Below, piece after piece: positions 1-13,328 of a DNA stretch of 64,000 bases. Within the stretch, counting starts at the first letter, position 1. Each line of letters opens with the position of its first letter. The translations under genes and the position numbers were made by a program. Below the pieces are notes generated by a model that worked only from the letters and a program-made list of their open reading frames with translations, had not been told where the DNA came from and did no database searches. The stretch covers positions 86,606 through 150,605 of the forward strand of contig CAMZCM010000005.1 in assembly GCA_947305005.1 (NCBI GenBank). The letters run 5' to 3'. Source of the stretch: an uncultured Prevotellaceae bacterium (GTDB taxonomy: Bacteria > Bacteroidota > Bacteroidia > Bacteroidales > Bacteroidaceae).

Positions 1-1296
1 ATTGGTCAAGCTTTCTTTGAAGCTATTCCGGAGAGCGATTTCCGCGAACTGGCAGATTTGGGTACGTATATCAATAAAACCTATTGCAATAGATCTAGTA
101 AAACGGAAGATATTGAGGATTGGGCAGATGCTTGTTTTAAAAGTCTAGCGAAAGAGGTCTTACCCGAACAGATAACAGATCAGTATTCATATTCTTATTA
201 TGATACTTGGAATGAAAGGTATTCATATTATGAATCTGTTAATATGGTTAATTATACGCGTCGAACTTATGAATTGAGTAACTTCCGCGCTCATCTGAGT
301 TGGAATGGATCAAAATGGGTCGTTGCAGAAAGTAATACAAATGACTTTCAGGCCACCTGCATGGACAAAAATGGTAAAGTCGTAACAATTACACTGACTT
401 CCAGCAATCAGACCAAGAAGGTGTATGTTGGCGAGTTCAAGAGAGGCAGTGATTATGATTATAATTACTATTATGATGTACAGGGCAATTATCATTCGGT
501 CTCTACTTATACGAAAGAAAAGGACAAGGCTTATCTGGAAGTGCCTGATTGGATAAATGTTACCCTTACACGTGGTGGCGAAACGCTTGTCATGGTGGAG
601 GTAAAGACAGACCTCAGTTCCATGAGCAGTCCCAACTTCGATTTGAGTAAGGACGCTTTTTCTGCAACCGTAACAGCCGAGTTGGCAGGGTATAAGATTG
701 AGACGGCACGTGTTGCAGTCCAAACTAATAAATCTAATGGTGTCACAGCCTATGTTAATATCCTAAAGAATGGCAATAAGCTCTTGTCTGTTGAAGTACA
801 GGGTGATGCTAACATCAACGAATCCGACCTCGTTTGGAAAGAGGATGTTGATGAGGACGACTTCGAAGATGCTTTTGAGGATGCTGAAGGAAAAGTATCT
901 CTTGCAAAAATTGATATTTTAGGGCAGATGCAGGTGACTGCAACTTGCTCTGACATTAGGAATATTGTCAATAATTTGGATGCTGCTGGTAAGTCTGCTA
1001 ACAAATATGACGAATCCAAGATAAAATACTATGCCCAGGAAATCAATAAGACAGCGAACATTAAATTCTATTATGATGGCAATAATACGCTGCAAGGCTC
1101 TTTAGAAATGGAATGCGTGGCTCACACTGGTAGCAGCACAAAGTATAATGTTGAGCCTGTGGTAGTCTTTGGTGACGGTTCACGTTATAATCTTATCAAC
1201 GAAACATACTTCTCAGAAACGAACTTCAGGAGCCTCATTAATCTCTTCAAGAATTTGAAAGGACGTTATGAGGATATGATTGAGGAATATGATTAA
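1..1296 (+). CDS. Protein of unknown function, 5' end outside the window
   Basis: The frame is open from base 1 (first codons read IGQAFFEAIPESDF), so the true start lies upstream; 431 residues are visible. I do not recognise a family. The visible part is rich in Tyr, Asn and Asp, has alternating short hydrophobic stretches typical of beta-strand extracytoplasmic proteins, and an acidic run (EDVDEDDFEDAFEDAE) near the middle. There is no membrane segment in what can be seen. Its stop codon overlaps the ATG of the TonB-receptor gene by 8 bases (ATGATTAA), so it is the upstream member of an operon with that receptor and the DUF4249 lipoprotein. A surface or periplasmic role beside the receptor is inferred from context only. 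Confidence 0.75.
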   Translation: MGQAFFEAIPESDFRELADLGTYINKTYCNRSSKTEDIEDWADACFKSLAKEVLPEQITDQYSYSYYDTWNERYSYYESVNMVNYTRRTYELSNFRAHLSWNGSKWVVAESNTNDFQATCMDKNGKVVTITLTSSNQTKKVYVGEFKRGSDYDYNYYYDVQGNYHSVSTYTKEKDKAYLEVPDWINVTLTRGGETLVMVEVKTDLSSMSSPNFDLSKDAFSATVTAELAGYKIETARVAVQTNKSNGVTAYVNILKNGNKLLSVEVQGDANINESDLVWKEDVDEDDFEDAFEDAEGKVSLAKIDILGQMQVTATCSDIRNIVNNLDAAGKSANKYDESKIKYYAQEINKTANIKFYYDGNNTLQGSLEMECVAHTGSSTKYNVEPVVVFGDGSRYNLINETYFSETNFRSLINLFKNLKGRYEDMIEEYD

Positions 1297-3334
1297 CAAG
1301 AAGCTGGCGTTATCCAGTTTCATATTAGGTATTTACCTTCTACCCTGCCGTGTGTATGCCGAGGCCTTGGTTGCCGATAGCGACAGCACACGGCAGTTGC
1401 ATCATGTTGAGGTATCGGCACAGCGGTACACCTCTCCGTTGCGTGTGCGTGCCGACGGCACACGAAAGTGGCAATTGAGTTCTTTACATAGCCTTCCAAA
1501 AATCTTAGGCAACACGGACCCTCTGCACGTTGCAGAGCTATTGCCAGGCGTGCAGACGACCTCAGAATATGATGCAGGTCTGCATATTCAGGGATGCGAC
1601 AATGCGCACAATGAAGTTTCATTGGATGGAACACCTCTCTATGGTGTTCAGCATCTGATGGGCTTCTTCTCTGTCTTCAATGCTGCACATTTCCAGACCA
1701 TGACTTATGCCCCTTCGGCATCATTAGAATCTTCTTCGAACCGCTTGGGAGGACTGCTGCGAATGGAGAGCATGGATAGTGTACCGAGCCGAGCAACGGG
1801 TGAAATATCAGTGGGACCTATGTCGTCACAAGGGACTCTTCGTCTGCCTTTAGGGCCTCGCACGCTTTTAGTGGCTTCTGCACGAGAGGCTTATATGAAT
1901 CTTTTTTATAGCCGTTGGCTGAATTTTGACGACGAGCAACTGCGATATAGCTTTGGAGACTATAATCTGACGCTTTTGCATCAGGCAACTCCACGTGATG
2001 TCCTACGTCTGAACTTCTATGGTGGCCATGACTATGTGAGCTATGACATGGGGCTTTATCAGAGTGATGGTACTCTAAAGTGGGGGAATCAGCTGCTGAG
2101 CATGGACTACCGTCATACTTTCCATGAAGACGCTGACTTGTCCCAAACAGTTTCTTATGTACGTTATGGCAATAGCCTTCATCTTCAGGAACAAGAAATC
2201 GATTTTTCACTGCCTTCTCACATCACAGACATCGGCTATCGAGGATTACTTCGATGGGGGCCATGGCGGTTGGGAGTCAATATCTCCTCACAATTCATTC
2301 AGCCTCAAAGCCCTGACCTACAAATGGAGAATCGTCTGAATTATGAACCGGCTCAATTGCAACGGGTACAACAATATTCTATTCATGGTGAATATTATTG
2401 GCAACCCACAGATCGCCTAACTGTTCGTCCGGCTTTGAAGACGACCTGTTATGTGGATGATCAATACGCAGTTCATTTTCTTCCGTCACCTTCTCTTACA
2501 ATAGATTGGCAAACTCCACATATTGGGACATTCTGTTTTCACTATGCATGGCAACATCAGCCACTTTTCCAGACGGGCTTCACCACCATTGGCCTCCCCG
2601 TGGAGTTTTGGTTAGCAGCAGGGAAATATGGGAAACCACAGGAAGCACAACATGTGTCTTTGTCGCACGAAATCATCTTTGGACGGGGGAGATGGAGCTT
2701 TTCCTCTAGCTTATACTTTAAGTACCTTAGCCATCAGATAGAATATGGGGGCAATGTTCTTGATTTCCTTTATACGAACTATGAATTAAGTCAGGAACTC
2801 TTACATGGGCAAGGTTATAACTATGGCTTTAACGTGACCCTTACTCGTCGGACAGGTTCCATCACAGGTTGGCTGAGCTATTCTTATGGACGTTCTCTGC
2901 GTCGCTTCTCGGATGCCCGCTATACAGGTCTTTATCCCTCCAATCATGAACGCCCCCATGAATTCAATGCAGTTGGCAGCTGGCGTTTGAATCCTCATTG
3001 GAGCCTCGGCGCATCGTATGTCCGTTGTTCGGGAACTCCTTTTACGGCGCCGGAGTACATCTTTTTGCTGAATCATTCTTTCATTATCCAACAAGGGGAA
3101 CGGAACGCTCACCGTCTCAGCCCATATCGGCGCTTGGATATATCCGTGAATTATGATATACATCGTACATCCCGCATGGAACATGGTATCAATTTCTCCA
3201 TATATAATGCTACGGCAGCTAATAACCAACTTTATTACCACTTGAGGTTCTACGAAAATACTTTTGCCTATCGCAGTAAGGGCTTTCTCTTGGATTGGTT
3301 ACCTTCTGTCAACTATTACATCAAATGGAAATAA
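1289..3334 (+). CDS. TonB-dependent receptor, plug and beta-barrel
   Basis: 681 aa outer-membrane receptor. Residues 1-25 (MINKKLALSSFILGIYLLPC and on) form a signal peptide. A plug-like region follows (about 35-160) with the motif 'QGCDNAHNEVSLDGTPLYG' typical of the plug of Bacteroidetes receptors; the rest is a beta-barrel with alternating aromatic strands. The N-terminal carboxypeptidase-like domain common in SusC proteins is absent, so this is a short non-SusC receptor. ATG 1289 is chosen because it follows a GAGGA stretch and overlaps the previous stop; an upstream TTG at 1280 is the alternative. The next gene encodes a DUF4249 lipoprotein, a usual partner of such receptors. The substrate cannot be told from sequence. 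Confidence 0.88.
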   Translation: MINKKLALSSFILGIYLLPCRVYAEALVADSDSTRQLHHVEVSAQRYTSPLRVRADGTRKWQLSSLHSLPKILGNTDPLHVAELLPGVQTTSEYDAGLHIQGCDNAHNEVSLDGTPLYGVQHLMGFFSVFNAAHFQTMTYAPSASLESSSNRLGGLLRMESMDSVPSRATGEISVGPMSSQGTLRLPLGPRTLLVASAREAYMNLFYSRWLNFDDEQLRYSFGDYNLTLLHQATPRDVLRLNFYGGHDYVSYDMGLYQSDGTLKWGNQLLSMDYRHTFHEDADLSQTVSYVRYGNSLHLQEQEIDFSLPSHITDIGYRGLLRWGPWRLGVNISSQFIQPQSPDLQMENRLNYEPAQLQRVQQYSIHGEYYWQPTDRLTVRPALKTTCYVDDQYAVHFLPSPSLTIDWQTPHIGTFCFHYAWQHQPLFQTGFTTIGLPVEFWLAAGKYGKPQEAQHVSLSHEIIFGRGRWSFSSSLYFKYLSHQIEYGGNVLDFLYTNYELSQELLHGQGYNYGFNVTLTRRTGSITGWLSYSYGRSLRRFSDARYTGLYPSNHERPHEFNAVGSWRLNPHWSLGASYVRCSGTPFTAPEYIFLLNHSFIIQQGERNAHRLSPYRRLDISVNYDIHRTSRMEHGINFSIYNATAANNQLYYHLRFYENTFAYRSKGFLLDWLPSVNYYIKWK

Positions 3335-4209
3335 GAAAATATCAACATTCATCGGCCATTGTTTCTACGCTCATGACCGTTCTCTCTTTCGTCACGCCTC
3401 TCCTGATCATAGGTTGTGGCGAGGAAGTGATTGATATAAGGAAAGAAGAGCTGGTCGTGGAGGGTTATATTGCCGATGGGGAATTTCCTGTTGTATTCGT
3501 GACAAGTACATTGCCGATAACAGAGGATAGTAAAGAATTTCAGTTCAAAGAATATGTCGCACAATGGGCACGTGTAGGCATTACTACCGAAGATGGTAAA
3601 ATGATCTATCTGACCGCACGATATGATTCCCATTATTTCCCGCCGTATGTCTTTACAACGACCGCTATCCGTGGGCAGGCTGGAAAAAAATACCATCTCA
3701 CCGTGGATTGGCGAAAGATGCATGGAGAGGCTACGGCGACCATTCCGACATCTGTACCTATTGATGCCATTTGGTGTCATCCTTGTCAGGATAGCGATAC
3801 ACTACGGCAGGTGAGCGTGTGCTTTCAGGACAATTCGGAAAGCCATGATTATTATTTGCTCCAGTCACGCAGAAATGAAGAGCCTATGAATCCGCAATTA
3901 TGCCTGTTTGGCATTATTGATGATGTCACACTCTCTAATTCCGAAGTAACGACGTCCATACGACGTGGAGGACTCATTACAGAAATTAAGGAATATACCC
4001 CCTATTACGCCGTCGGAGACGATGTAGATGTTTGGCTCATGCATGTAGATAGCCTCACCTACCACTATTGGTACGGTGTTTCTAACTCCAAGCAATTAGG
4101 CCGTTCCCTACTATTCAATGTGACCACCCCTTTAGATGGTAATATCCATGGAGGCCACGGCATTTGGTATGGCTGTGGCCTCGGACAAAAAAACATTAAG
4201 GTGGATTAA
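3325..4209 (+). CDS. DUF4249 family lipoprotein
   Basis: 294 aa. The N-terminus has a hydrophobic stretch ending in the lipobox LIIGC (Cys 31), so it should be lipid-anchored, most likely at the outer membrane. The following sequence (EELVVEGYIADGEFPVVFVT and on) matches the beginning of the DUF4249 family, which in Bacteroidetes is usually encoded beside a TonB-dependent receptor. ATG 3325 overlaps the receptor stop by 10 bases; a TTG at 3295 would add ten unlikely residues. The function of the family is not established; a role as accessory surface lipoprotein for uptake through the receptor is inferred from the gene pair. Convergent with the beta-galactosidase gene with only 13 bases between the stops and no visible terminator. 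Confidence 0.82.
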   Translation: MEIRKYQHSSAIVSTLMTVLSFVTPLLIIGCGEEVIDIRKEELVVEGYIADGEFPVVFVTSTLPITEDSKEFQFKEYVAQWARVGITTEDGKMIYLTARYDSHYFPPYVFTTTAIRGQAGKKYHLTVDWRKMHGEATATIPTSVPIDAIWCHPCQDSDTLRQVSVCFQDNSESHDYYLLQSRRNEEPMNPQLCLFGIIDDVTLSNSEVTTSIRRGGLITEIKEYTPYYAVGDDVDVWLMHVDSLTYHYWYGVSNSKQLGRSLLFNVTTPLDGNIHGGHGIWYGCGLGQKNIKVD

Positions 4210-4222
4210 TAAGAACTGTCGC

Positions 4223-8365
<4,143 letters not shown>

Positions 8366-8369
8366 TTAG

Positions 8370-10133
8370 TTAGTTATTTGCTGGTGGTGTCAGATAATCT
8401 GAAGGCATCTGTGTGTCAATGCCATCGCGACGTGCGAAGATATGCGGTGACATGATTTCCACACCTGCTTCGAAGAAGCGCTTGAGTAGGTTCTGGTGGA
8501 GATCGGAATAGATGCGAGTCATGTTCTTGGCATCGGCGGTAAAGGCATTGATTTCATACTCCACATAGAAATCATCAAGTGCCGTAGTCCGCATAAACGG
8601 TTTGGGATTCTTCTTAATCCCTGGAGTGTCTAAAGCAGCAGACTCCATGATTTTCTTGATGAGCTGCCAGGGGACATCATAACCGATGGTGACTTTTGTA
8701 TGTACGATCAAGCCGTAAACCTTCGCTGCTTCCGTGTAATTGGAAGTCTGTGACCCTAAGAGATTCGAATTCTGTATGGTAATGATTTCGTTTTTAAGAG
8801 TCCTGATTCGTGTTACGAGGACAGTCTTCTCAATGACTTCACCCACAGTATCACCCACTTTGATGTAGTCTCCAATGTGGAAAGGGCGCATATAGGTCAT
8901 AACCATTCCTGCGATGACGTTACCAATGATGGATGTTGAACCCAGTGAAACAATCAAGCCAATAAAGACTGAAACCCCCTGGAATATCTCAGAATTGGAA
9001 TTAGGCAGGAGCGGCCAAATCATGACCAACATGAGGGAGTAGCAAAGAACACGAAGGATGTAGAAAGTAGGTGCTGCCCAATCAGGATAGAAGCCATTGA
9101 GCTTAAGGTTCCCATTTTCGATCTCGTTAGCCAGATAATGGATGCCGCGAACCAAATAGCGGAAGCAGAAGTAGATGACGATGATCTTAAAAAGGTTAGG
9201 CAGATAGTTGATGATAGAAAGAATAATATCCTTGAACGGATTCCATATATAACCTAAAACCGTAATAGTAATCGTCTTTGTTTCAGGAAAGAAAGAAAAC
9301 AGTAAAGAGAGAGAGGCAAAAAGCTGGAGGATGATAACAGAGATACGCAGGATATTGAATAAGTTTAACAGGATAATACCTACTCGATGTGTATCCAGTA
9401 ACTCATAATCCTTAATGCTAATTGGCTTGAGAACACCCATTGCCCAACGAATCAGTTTTTTACGCCAGTAGCGGAAAAGACGATTGGTGAGACGGATGAG
9501 GATGTACTGTATGACTATAATAATCACAGCGAGCAATATGCCCCACAGTTTCTTTCGCAAGCCATATTCATCATGCAACTCCTCAATTTTTCCTTGAATG
9601 ATAGTGGCGTATTCCTCTGCAAGTTGCTGTCTGGTTTTGTCTAGCCACAGTCCATCCATATCAGTAATTGTCAGGATGACTTCTTCCCCAGCCATAATAT
9701 CCGTGAAGAAATCGCTGTCAAAGACGTGGACGGAGTCCAAACGCAATGTCAGTTGCCGACCGATATCTTCTATCTTTTCCTTTGCAGCTTCCACACGGTT
9801 CTCTGGCAGCATACCACCTTTCTGGGCATAGAGGATGAGTAGCGTATCGCCATCGACAATCAGAGGAGCACCACGTGTGATGAGGCGTAGAGAATCCACA
9901 CGATGCCGCCTCCTTGCCTGTGCAACGGAGTCGAGCTGTGCGCTGCGATCAGCACGGTCCAAAGCCTCTGCCATCAAGATACGTTGCAGCTTCATCTCCT
10001 GAAGTTGCTGTTGCAAATCACGAATCAAAGAATCTTGAGAGGATGCGACCTGTTCCTGTTCCTCCTGCGCTGACAAAGGTAAGCAGAGCATGAGGATGGC
10101 CGAGAAAAAGGTAATTAAAGATTTGTATTTCAT
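8370..10133 (-). CDS. MscS-family mechanosensitive channel with long N-terminal extension
   Basis: 587 aa inner-membrane protein. Signal peptide at 1-22, a periplasmic region with a Gln/Glu-rich coiled-coil stretch (about 23-60), several membrane helices in the middle, then the MscS pore helix and beta domain: GSTSIIGNVIAGMVMTYMRPF followed by HIGDYIKVGDTVGEVIEKT. The family opens under membrane tension and releases small solutes on osmotic downshock. ATG 10133 is chosen over the TTG at 10199 because it gives a proper signal peptide and lies downstream of a good promoter (-7 box at 10156-10164); the TTG would lie upstream of the transcript start. Likely co-transcribed with the beta-galactosidase. 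Confidence 0.87.
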   Translation of the reverse strand: MKYKSLITFFSAILMLCLPLSAQEEQEQVASSQDSLIRDLQQQLQEMKLQRILMAEALDRADRSAQLDSVAQARRRHRVDSLRLITRGAPLIVDGDTLLILYAQKGGMLPENRVEAAKEKIEDIGRQLTLRLDSVHVFDSDFFTDIMAGEEVILTITDMDGLWLDKTRQQLAEEYATIIQGKIEELHDEYGLRKKLWGILLAVIIIVIQYILIRLTNRLFRYWRKKLIRWAMGVLKPISIKDYELLDTHRVGIILLNLFNILRISVIILQLFASLSLLFSFFPETKTITITVLGYIWNPFKDIILSIINYLPNLFKIIVIYFCFRYLVRGIHYLANEIENGNLKLNGFYPDWAAPTFYILRVLCYSLMLVMIWPLLPNSNSEIFQGVSVFIGLIVSLGSTSIIGNVIAGMVMTYMRPFHIGDYIKVGDTVGEVIEKTVLVTRIRTLKNEIITIQNSNLLGSQTSNYTEAAKVYGLIVHTKVTIGYDVPWQLIKKIMESAALDTPGIKKNPKPFMRTTALDDFYVEYEINAFTADAKNMTRIYSDLHQNLLKRFFEAGVEIMSPHIFARRDGIDTQMPSDYLTPPANN

Positions 10134-10155
10134 AGAATAATTGTCTAATCGTGCT

Positions 10156-10189
10156 GCAAAGATAGTAAAAAGAAATATAAACCCGCAAA
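10156..10189 (-). promoter_or_regulatory. Bacteroidetes-type promoter of the mscS-like gene
   Basis: On the minus strand TTTG (10189-10186), 21 bases, then TATCTTTGC (10164-10156). Matches TTTG-N19-21-TAnnTTTG. The expected start is about 10150, giving a leader of roughly 15-20 nt before ATG 10133. Confidence 0.65.
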
Positions 10190-10202
10190 AAGCGAGCAAA
10201 AA

Positions 10203-11432
10203 CTATTCTCCCAACAGATGACGGGCCATACGACGTACAGGTAACCATACTGCAAGGAAGCCGGTGACGAGGACGGTAAGGAAAGTGAGGAGAAGGTCGG
10301 AACCTAGTACACTGACGGGATATGCATCGACAATGAAAGAGCCTTCGCTCGTTCCGAGTTTAATCAGCCCGAATGATGTCTGAAGCCAACAGAGCGCAAT
10401 CCCCACAAGTATTCCAATTGCGGCGCCGATACCGGAAATGAGCCAACCCTCCAATAAGAATATCTGTGAAATCTGATGATTGTTGGCACCAAGAGCGCGC
10501 AGTGTCTGTACATCGGCACGTTTGTCAATCATCAACATGGATAAGGAACCGATGATATTGAAACAGGCGACGAGAAGAATAAACGAAAGGAACAGATAGG
10601 CGATGAATTTCTCCACTTGCATAATGCGGAAAGTGTCCTCCTGCTGTTCATAGCGATTCATGACACGAAACCGTTCTCCCACGATAGCTTGAATGTCAGA
10701 TTCTGCACGACGGAGGCTGGTGTGAGGCTTGAGCTTTAATTCAACAGCGCTGATCATACCTTGACGATCGAAGAGACGACGGGCAAAGCCGATAGATGTG
10801 AGAATGTATTTGTTATCATATTGACTTTGATTGACAGCAAAGACAACGCCCGGAGAATATAGTTCATCTCTGTTGAAACTCTGCATGGGATTGCTCAGAT
10901 TCACTCGTTCTCCACGACGGGGGGCATAAATAGGAAGACCGCCGTCATAATATGTTCCGAGACCTAACTGCTGGGCCAGGCGAATGCCCATGATGCCGTA
11001 TTCGAGGACATCTGCGTGTAAGATAAAATCCCCTTCACCATAAAGGATGCGATGTATGTTTGCCTGTTGGACAAAGTTGTCTTCAACGCCCTTGATGGTC
11101 ACGACCCACTGTCGCTCATTTCCAACAATCAAAGCTTGATCTTCAAGGACTTCAGTGTACGTTTCAATGTTTGGATAATCTTTTAAAAGCGTAAGTACAG
11201 AATCATCGGCCGCAACGCATTTCCCTTCAAGGGGTACCACCTTCAATTCAGGGTCAAAAGAAGTGAAGAAAGAGGCAACCATATCACGAAAGCCATTGAA
11301 CACAGAAAGCGTGACGACCATTGCTGCAGTCGCCAATGCCACCCCACATACAGAGATGATGGAGATGATATTGATGGTGTGACGACTCTTTCGCGAGAAG
11401 AAATAGCGGCGGGCGATGTAAAATGAGAACAT
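10203..11432 (-). CDS. FtsX-like ABC permease, LolC/LolE type
   Basis: 409 aa inner-membrane permease. N-terminus MFSFYIARRYFFSRKSRHTI is the usual start of lipoprotein-releasing permeases of Bacteroidetes, followed by TM1 (about 20-45), a long periplasmic domain (about 46-270) and three C-terminal TM helices (about 275-405) of the FtsX fold with ALGANNHQISQIFLLEGWLI between TM2 and TM3. It would work with an ATPase not encoded here to extract lipoproteins from the inner membrane. ATG 11432 is used; the upstream frame to 11531 runs through a short-period repeat and reads like non-coding sequence. The gene follows rbfA in the same direction, with a GTGAAAA-type repeat between. Confidence 0.85.
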   Translation of the reverse strand: MFSFYIARRYFFSRKSRHTINIISIISVCGVALATAAMVVTLSVFNGFRDMVASFFTSFDPELKVVPLEGKCVAADDSVLTLLKDYPNIETYTEVLEDQALIVGNERQWVVTIKGVEDNFVQQANIHRILYGEGDFILHADVLEYGIMGIRLAQQLGLGTYYDGGLPIYAPRRGERVNLSNPMQSFNRDELYSPGVVFAVNQSQYDNKYILTSIGFARRLFDRQGMISAVELKLKPHTSLRRAESDIQAIVGERFRVMNRYEQQEDTFRIMQVEKFIAYLFLSFILLVACFNIIGSLSMLMIDKRADVQTLRALGANNHQISQIFLLEGWLISGIGAAIGILVGIALCWLQTSFGLIKLGTSEGSFIVDAYPVSVLGSDLLLTFLTVLVTGFLAVWLPVRRMARHLLGE

Positions 11433-11435
11433 TTT

Positions 11436-11554
11436 GAGTGAAAAGTGAAAAATGAAAGGGTGAAAAAATAGTTTTTTCCTTTGTAACTGAGAAGTAAAAA
11501 TGCGGGTGCAAGTGAAATGATTATTTTTCACTTTTCACTCTTTTATTTTTCACT
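11436..11554. repeat. Two inverted clusters of 7-bp GTGAAAA-type repeats between rbfA and the permease
   Basis: Left cluster 11436-11466 reads in units such as GTGAAAA, GTGAAAA, ATGAAAG. Right cluster 11522-11554 holds the same units in reverse orientation (TTTTCAC). The right cluster starts inside the last codons of rbfA (coding for SEK and the stop) and the left ends at the start of the permease gene. Spacer about 55 bp. Confidence 0.7.
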
Positions 11555-11881
11555 TAAAAGCTTATCAATGTTCTCCGCGTAGTCAAGACTGTCGTCAACG
11601 AAGAACTTGAGTTCAGGGATAATGCGTAGCTGATGACGGGTGCGTTGACCGAGTTCGTAGCGGATTTGTTTAACATTTGCATTGATGTTGTCACAGATCT
11701 CCTGTGCACGTTCGCTGGGGAAGATGCTAAGATAGCCTCTGCAAACACTCATGTCAGGACTGATGCGGCACACGCTTACACTAACGAGTACGCCGTGTGT
11801 GGCCTGAGTCTGACGCTGGAAGATGTCGCTCAATTCTTTCTGAATGAGACGAGCGATTTTATTTTGACGGGTTGTTTCCAT
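11543..11881 (-). CDS. rbfA: 30S ribosome-binding factor A
   Basis: 112 aa, the usual RbfA length. Starts METTRQNKIARLIQKELSDIFQ, with the single KH-like fold of the family (alpha-beta-alpha-alpha-kink-beta; motif VSVCRISPDMSVCRGYLSIF). RbfA binds the 30S subunit late in maturation and helps processing of the 16S rRNA 5' end, and is needed for growth in the cold in other bacteria. The start codon overlaps the 3' end of sufE by 23 bases, indicating translational coupling. The last codons lie in a short-period repeat that continues into the intergenic region. Confidence 0.93.
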   Translation of the reverse strand: METTRQNKIARLIQKELSDIFQRQTQATHGVLVSVSVCRISPDMSVCRGYLSIFPSERAQEICDNINANVKQIRYELGQRTRHQLRIIPELKFFVDDSLDYAENIDKLLSEK

Positions 11882-12290
11882 ATACTAATGCGTACATTTT
11901 CATTTGTTTGAGCATAGCTAAAAGCCCGTTGCTACGGGTGGGGGAGAGGTGTTCACGCAGGCCGATGCGCTCAATGAAATAGAGATCGGCGTCGAGGATC
12001 TCTTGAGGCGTATGGTCGCTGAGGACACGAATGAGCAGCGTTACAATACCTTTTACGATAAGGGCGTCACTCTCGGCTTCGAAGTGGACAAGCCCTTCAG
12101 GTGTGAGGTCTGCCGTCAACCATACACGACTCTGGCAACCATCGATGAGGTTCTGTTCTGTCTTGGCGCTTTCTGGAAGTGGCTGTTGGCTACTTCCCAA
12201 ATCTATCAGTAGCTGGTATTTGTCCATCCAGTCATCGAAGTCAGAGAACTCTTCAATGACTTCGTCTTGTATTTCGTTAATTGTCATCAT
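11859..12290 (-). CDS. sufE: SufE family cysteine desulfurase sulfur acceptor
   Basis: 143 aa, close to the usual SufE length. Conserved core with LIDGCQSRVW; Cys 52 is the expected sulfur acceptor that takes persulfide from SufS and passes it to the SufBCD scaffold for Fe-S cluster assembly. C-terminal LREHLSPTRSNGLLAML is also typical of the family. Cytoplasmic. Its ATG overlaps the stop of the glutaminyl cyclase gene by 4 bases (ATGA), and its end overlaps rbfA, so it sits in the middle of a tightly packed operon. No sufS, sufB, sufC or sufD is in the window. Confidence 0.92.
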   Translation of the reverse strand: MMTINEIQDEVIEEFSDFDDWMDKYQLLIDLGSSQQPLPESAKTEQNLIDGCQSRVWLTADLTPEGLVHFEAESDALIVKGIVTLLIRVLSDHTPQEILDADLYFIERIGLREHLSPTRSNGLLAMLKQMKMYALVYGNNPSK

Positions 12291-13312
12291 TCGTTGTCGT
12301 TATAAATGAGTTGAATCAGTGTCTGCCCAACAGCACGGAGTACGTGTGGATCTATCTGCTCAGGAATGTCGTTAACGGTGTGCCAGGTAGGGCCAAAGCT
12401 TGACGTTACGCTGTCGTTGTGGGGGATGATATCAATGCAGGGTATCTTGGCGATTTGGTTGATAGGGAGATGGTCGTCAGTTACATAACCGCTTTTTTCA
12501 AACGGGAACTGTTCGCTGAAGCCTAATTGGGCTGCCAGATGCCAGATGAGGCTGACGAGGTTCTGAGCATATTGGCGCGAGAAACCTTCCATGGCAAAAC
12601 GGGCGCCACGCCCTCCTACCATATCCAGATTAATGCCATAACGAGCTCGGTATCCGATAGCGAAGGCTTGCTCAGCCCAATGTTTGGAACCGAGACACCA
12701 GAAATGATCTTCATCATCTCCTAATTCTTCAGCCCATTGCGGAGTCCCCTGGTCTTCTACGTCAAAGCAAATAAAATCAATGCCATAGTTGAGGCCTGTT
12801 TCCTGGATAATACGTGCCAATTCCAACATCACTGCCACTCCTGATGCTCCATCGTTAGCAGCAATGACGGGTGTGCGATGGTTCTTCTCGTCTGGGTCAT
12901 TGTCTGCCCAAGCCCGGCTGTCCCAATGTGCAGAAATCAGAATTCGGTCAGCGGCATCAGGGTTGAGACGTGCTTGAAGATTGCGGCAAGGCAATGGTTG
13001 TCTGTCATAACCTGTCAGTGTCGTGCGTAATTCACTTACTTCGCAGCCGAACTCTTGGAATTTCTTGACAATCCAATCTCCGCAGTCCTGATGCGCAGTA
13101 CAGCCAGGCACGCGGGCTCCGAAGTTACATTGTGCTACTATATAGGCCATTGCAGAGTCGGCTACAAAGATTGGAGCTGGAGCCAATGCGATGGTGTCGG
13201 GAGCCTCTGTATTCTTCGTCTTCCCTGTACAGGAAGAAAAGAACGTAGTTGCGGTGAATCCACAACAAACGCAACCTATCAGCAGATTCTTATGTTGTTT
13301 CAAAAACTTCAT
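12287..13312 (-). CDS. Glutaminyl-peptide cyclotransferase, M28 fold, lipoprotein
   Basis: 341 aa. N-terminal signal ending in FFSSC (Cys 28), a lipobox-like site, so probably lipid-anchored. Zinc-peptidase fold of family M28 with HWDSR (His 129, Asp 131), AANDGASG (Asp 154), FDVEDQG (Glu 186) and GPTWHT (His 311). Arrangement and length fit glutaminyl cyclases, which turn N-terminal Gln into pyroglutamate, rather than aminopeptidases. In Bacteroidetes many exported proteins begin with Gln after signal peptidase cleavage, and in Porphyromonas gingivalis this enzyme is important for growth. In this window several signal peptides also end before Gln (beta-galactosidase, C1 protease, GldN, PorP, the beta-barrel protein), so candidate substrates are nearby. 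Confidence 0.86.
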   Translation of the reverse strand: MKFLKQHKNLLIGCVCCGFTATTFFSSCTGKTKNTEAPDTIALAPAPIFVADSAMAYIVAQCNFGARVPGCTAHQDCGDWIVKKFQEFGCEVSELRTTLTGYDRQPLPCRNLQARLNPDAADRILISAHWDSRAWADNDPDEKNHRTPVIAANDGASGVAVMLELARIIQETGLNYGIDFICFDVEDQGTPQWAEELGDDEDHFWCLGSKHWAEQAFAIGYRARYGINLDMVGGRGARFAMEGFSRQYAQNLVSLIWHLAAQLGFSEQFPFEKSGYVTDDHLPINQIAKIPCIDIIPHNDSVTSSFGPTWHTVNDIPEQIDPHVLRAVGQTLIQLIYNDNE

Positions 13313-13328
13313 GCTAACTGTTTTCTAT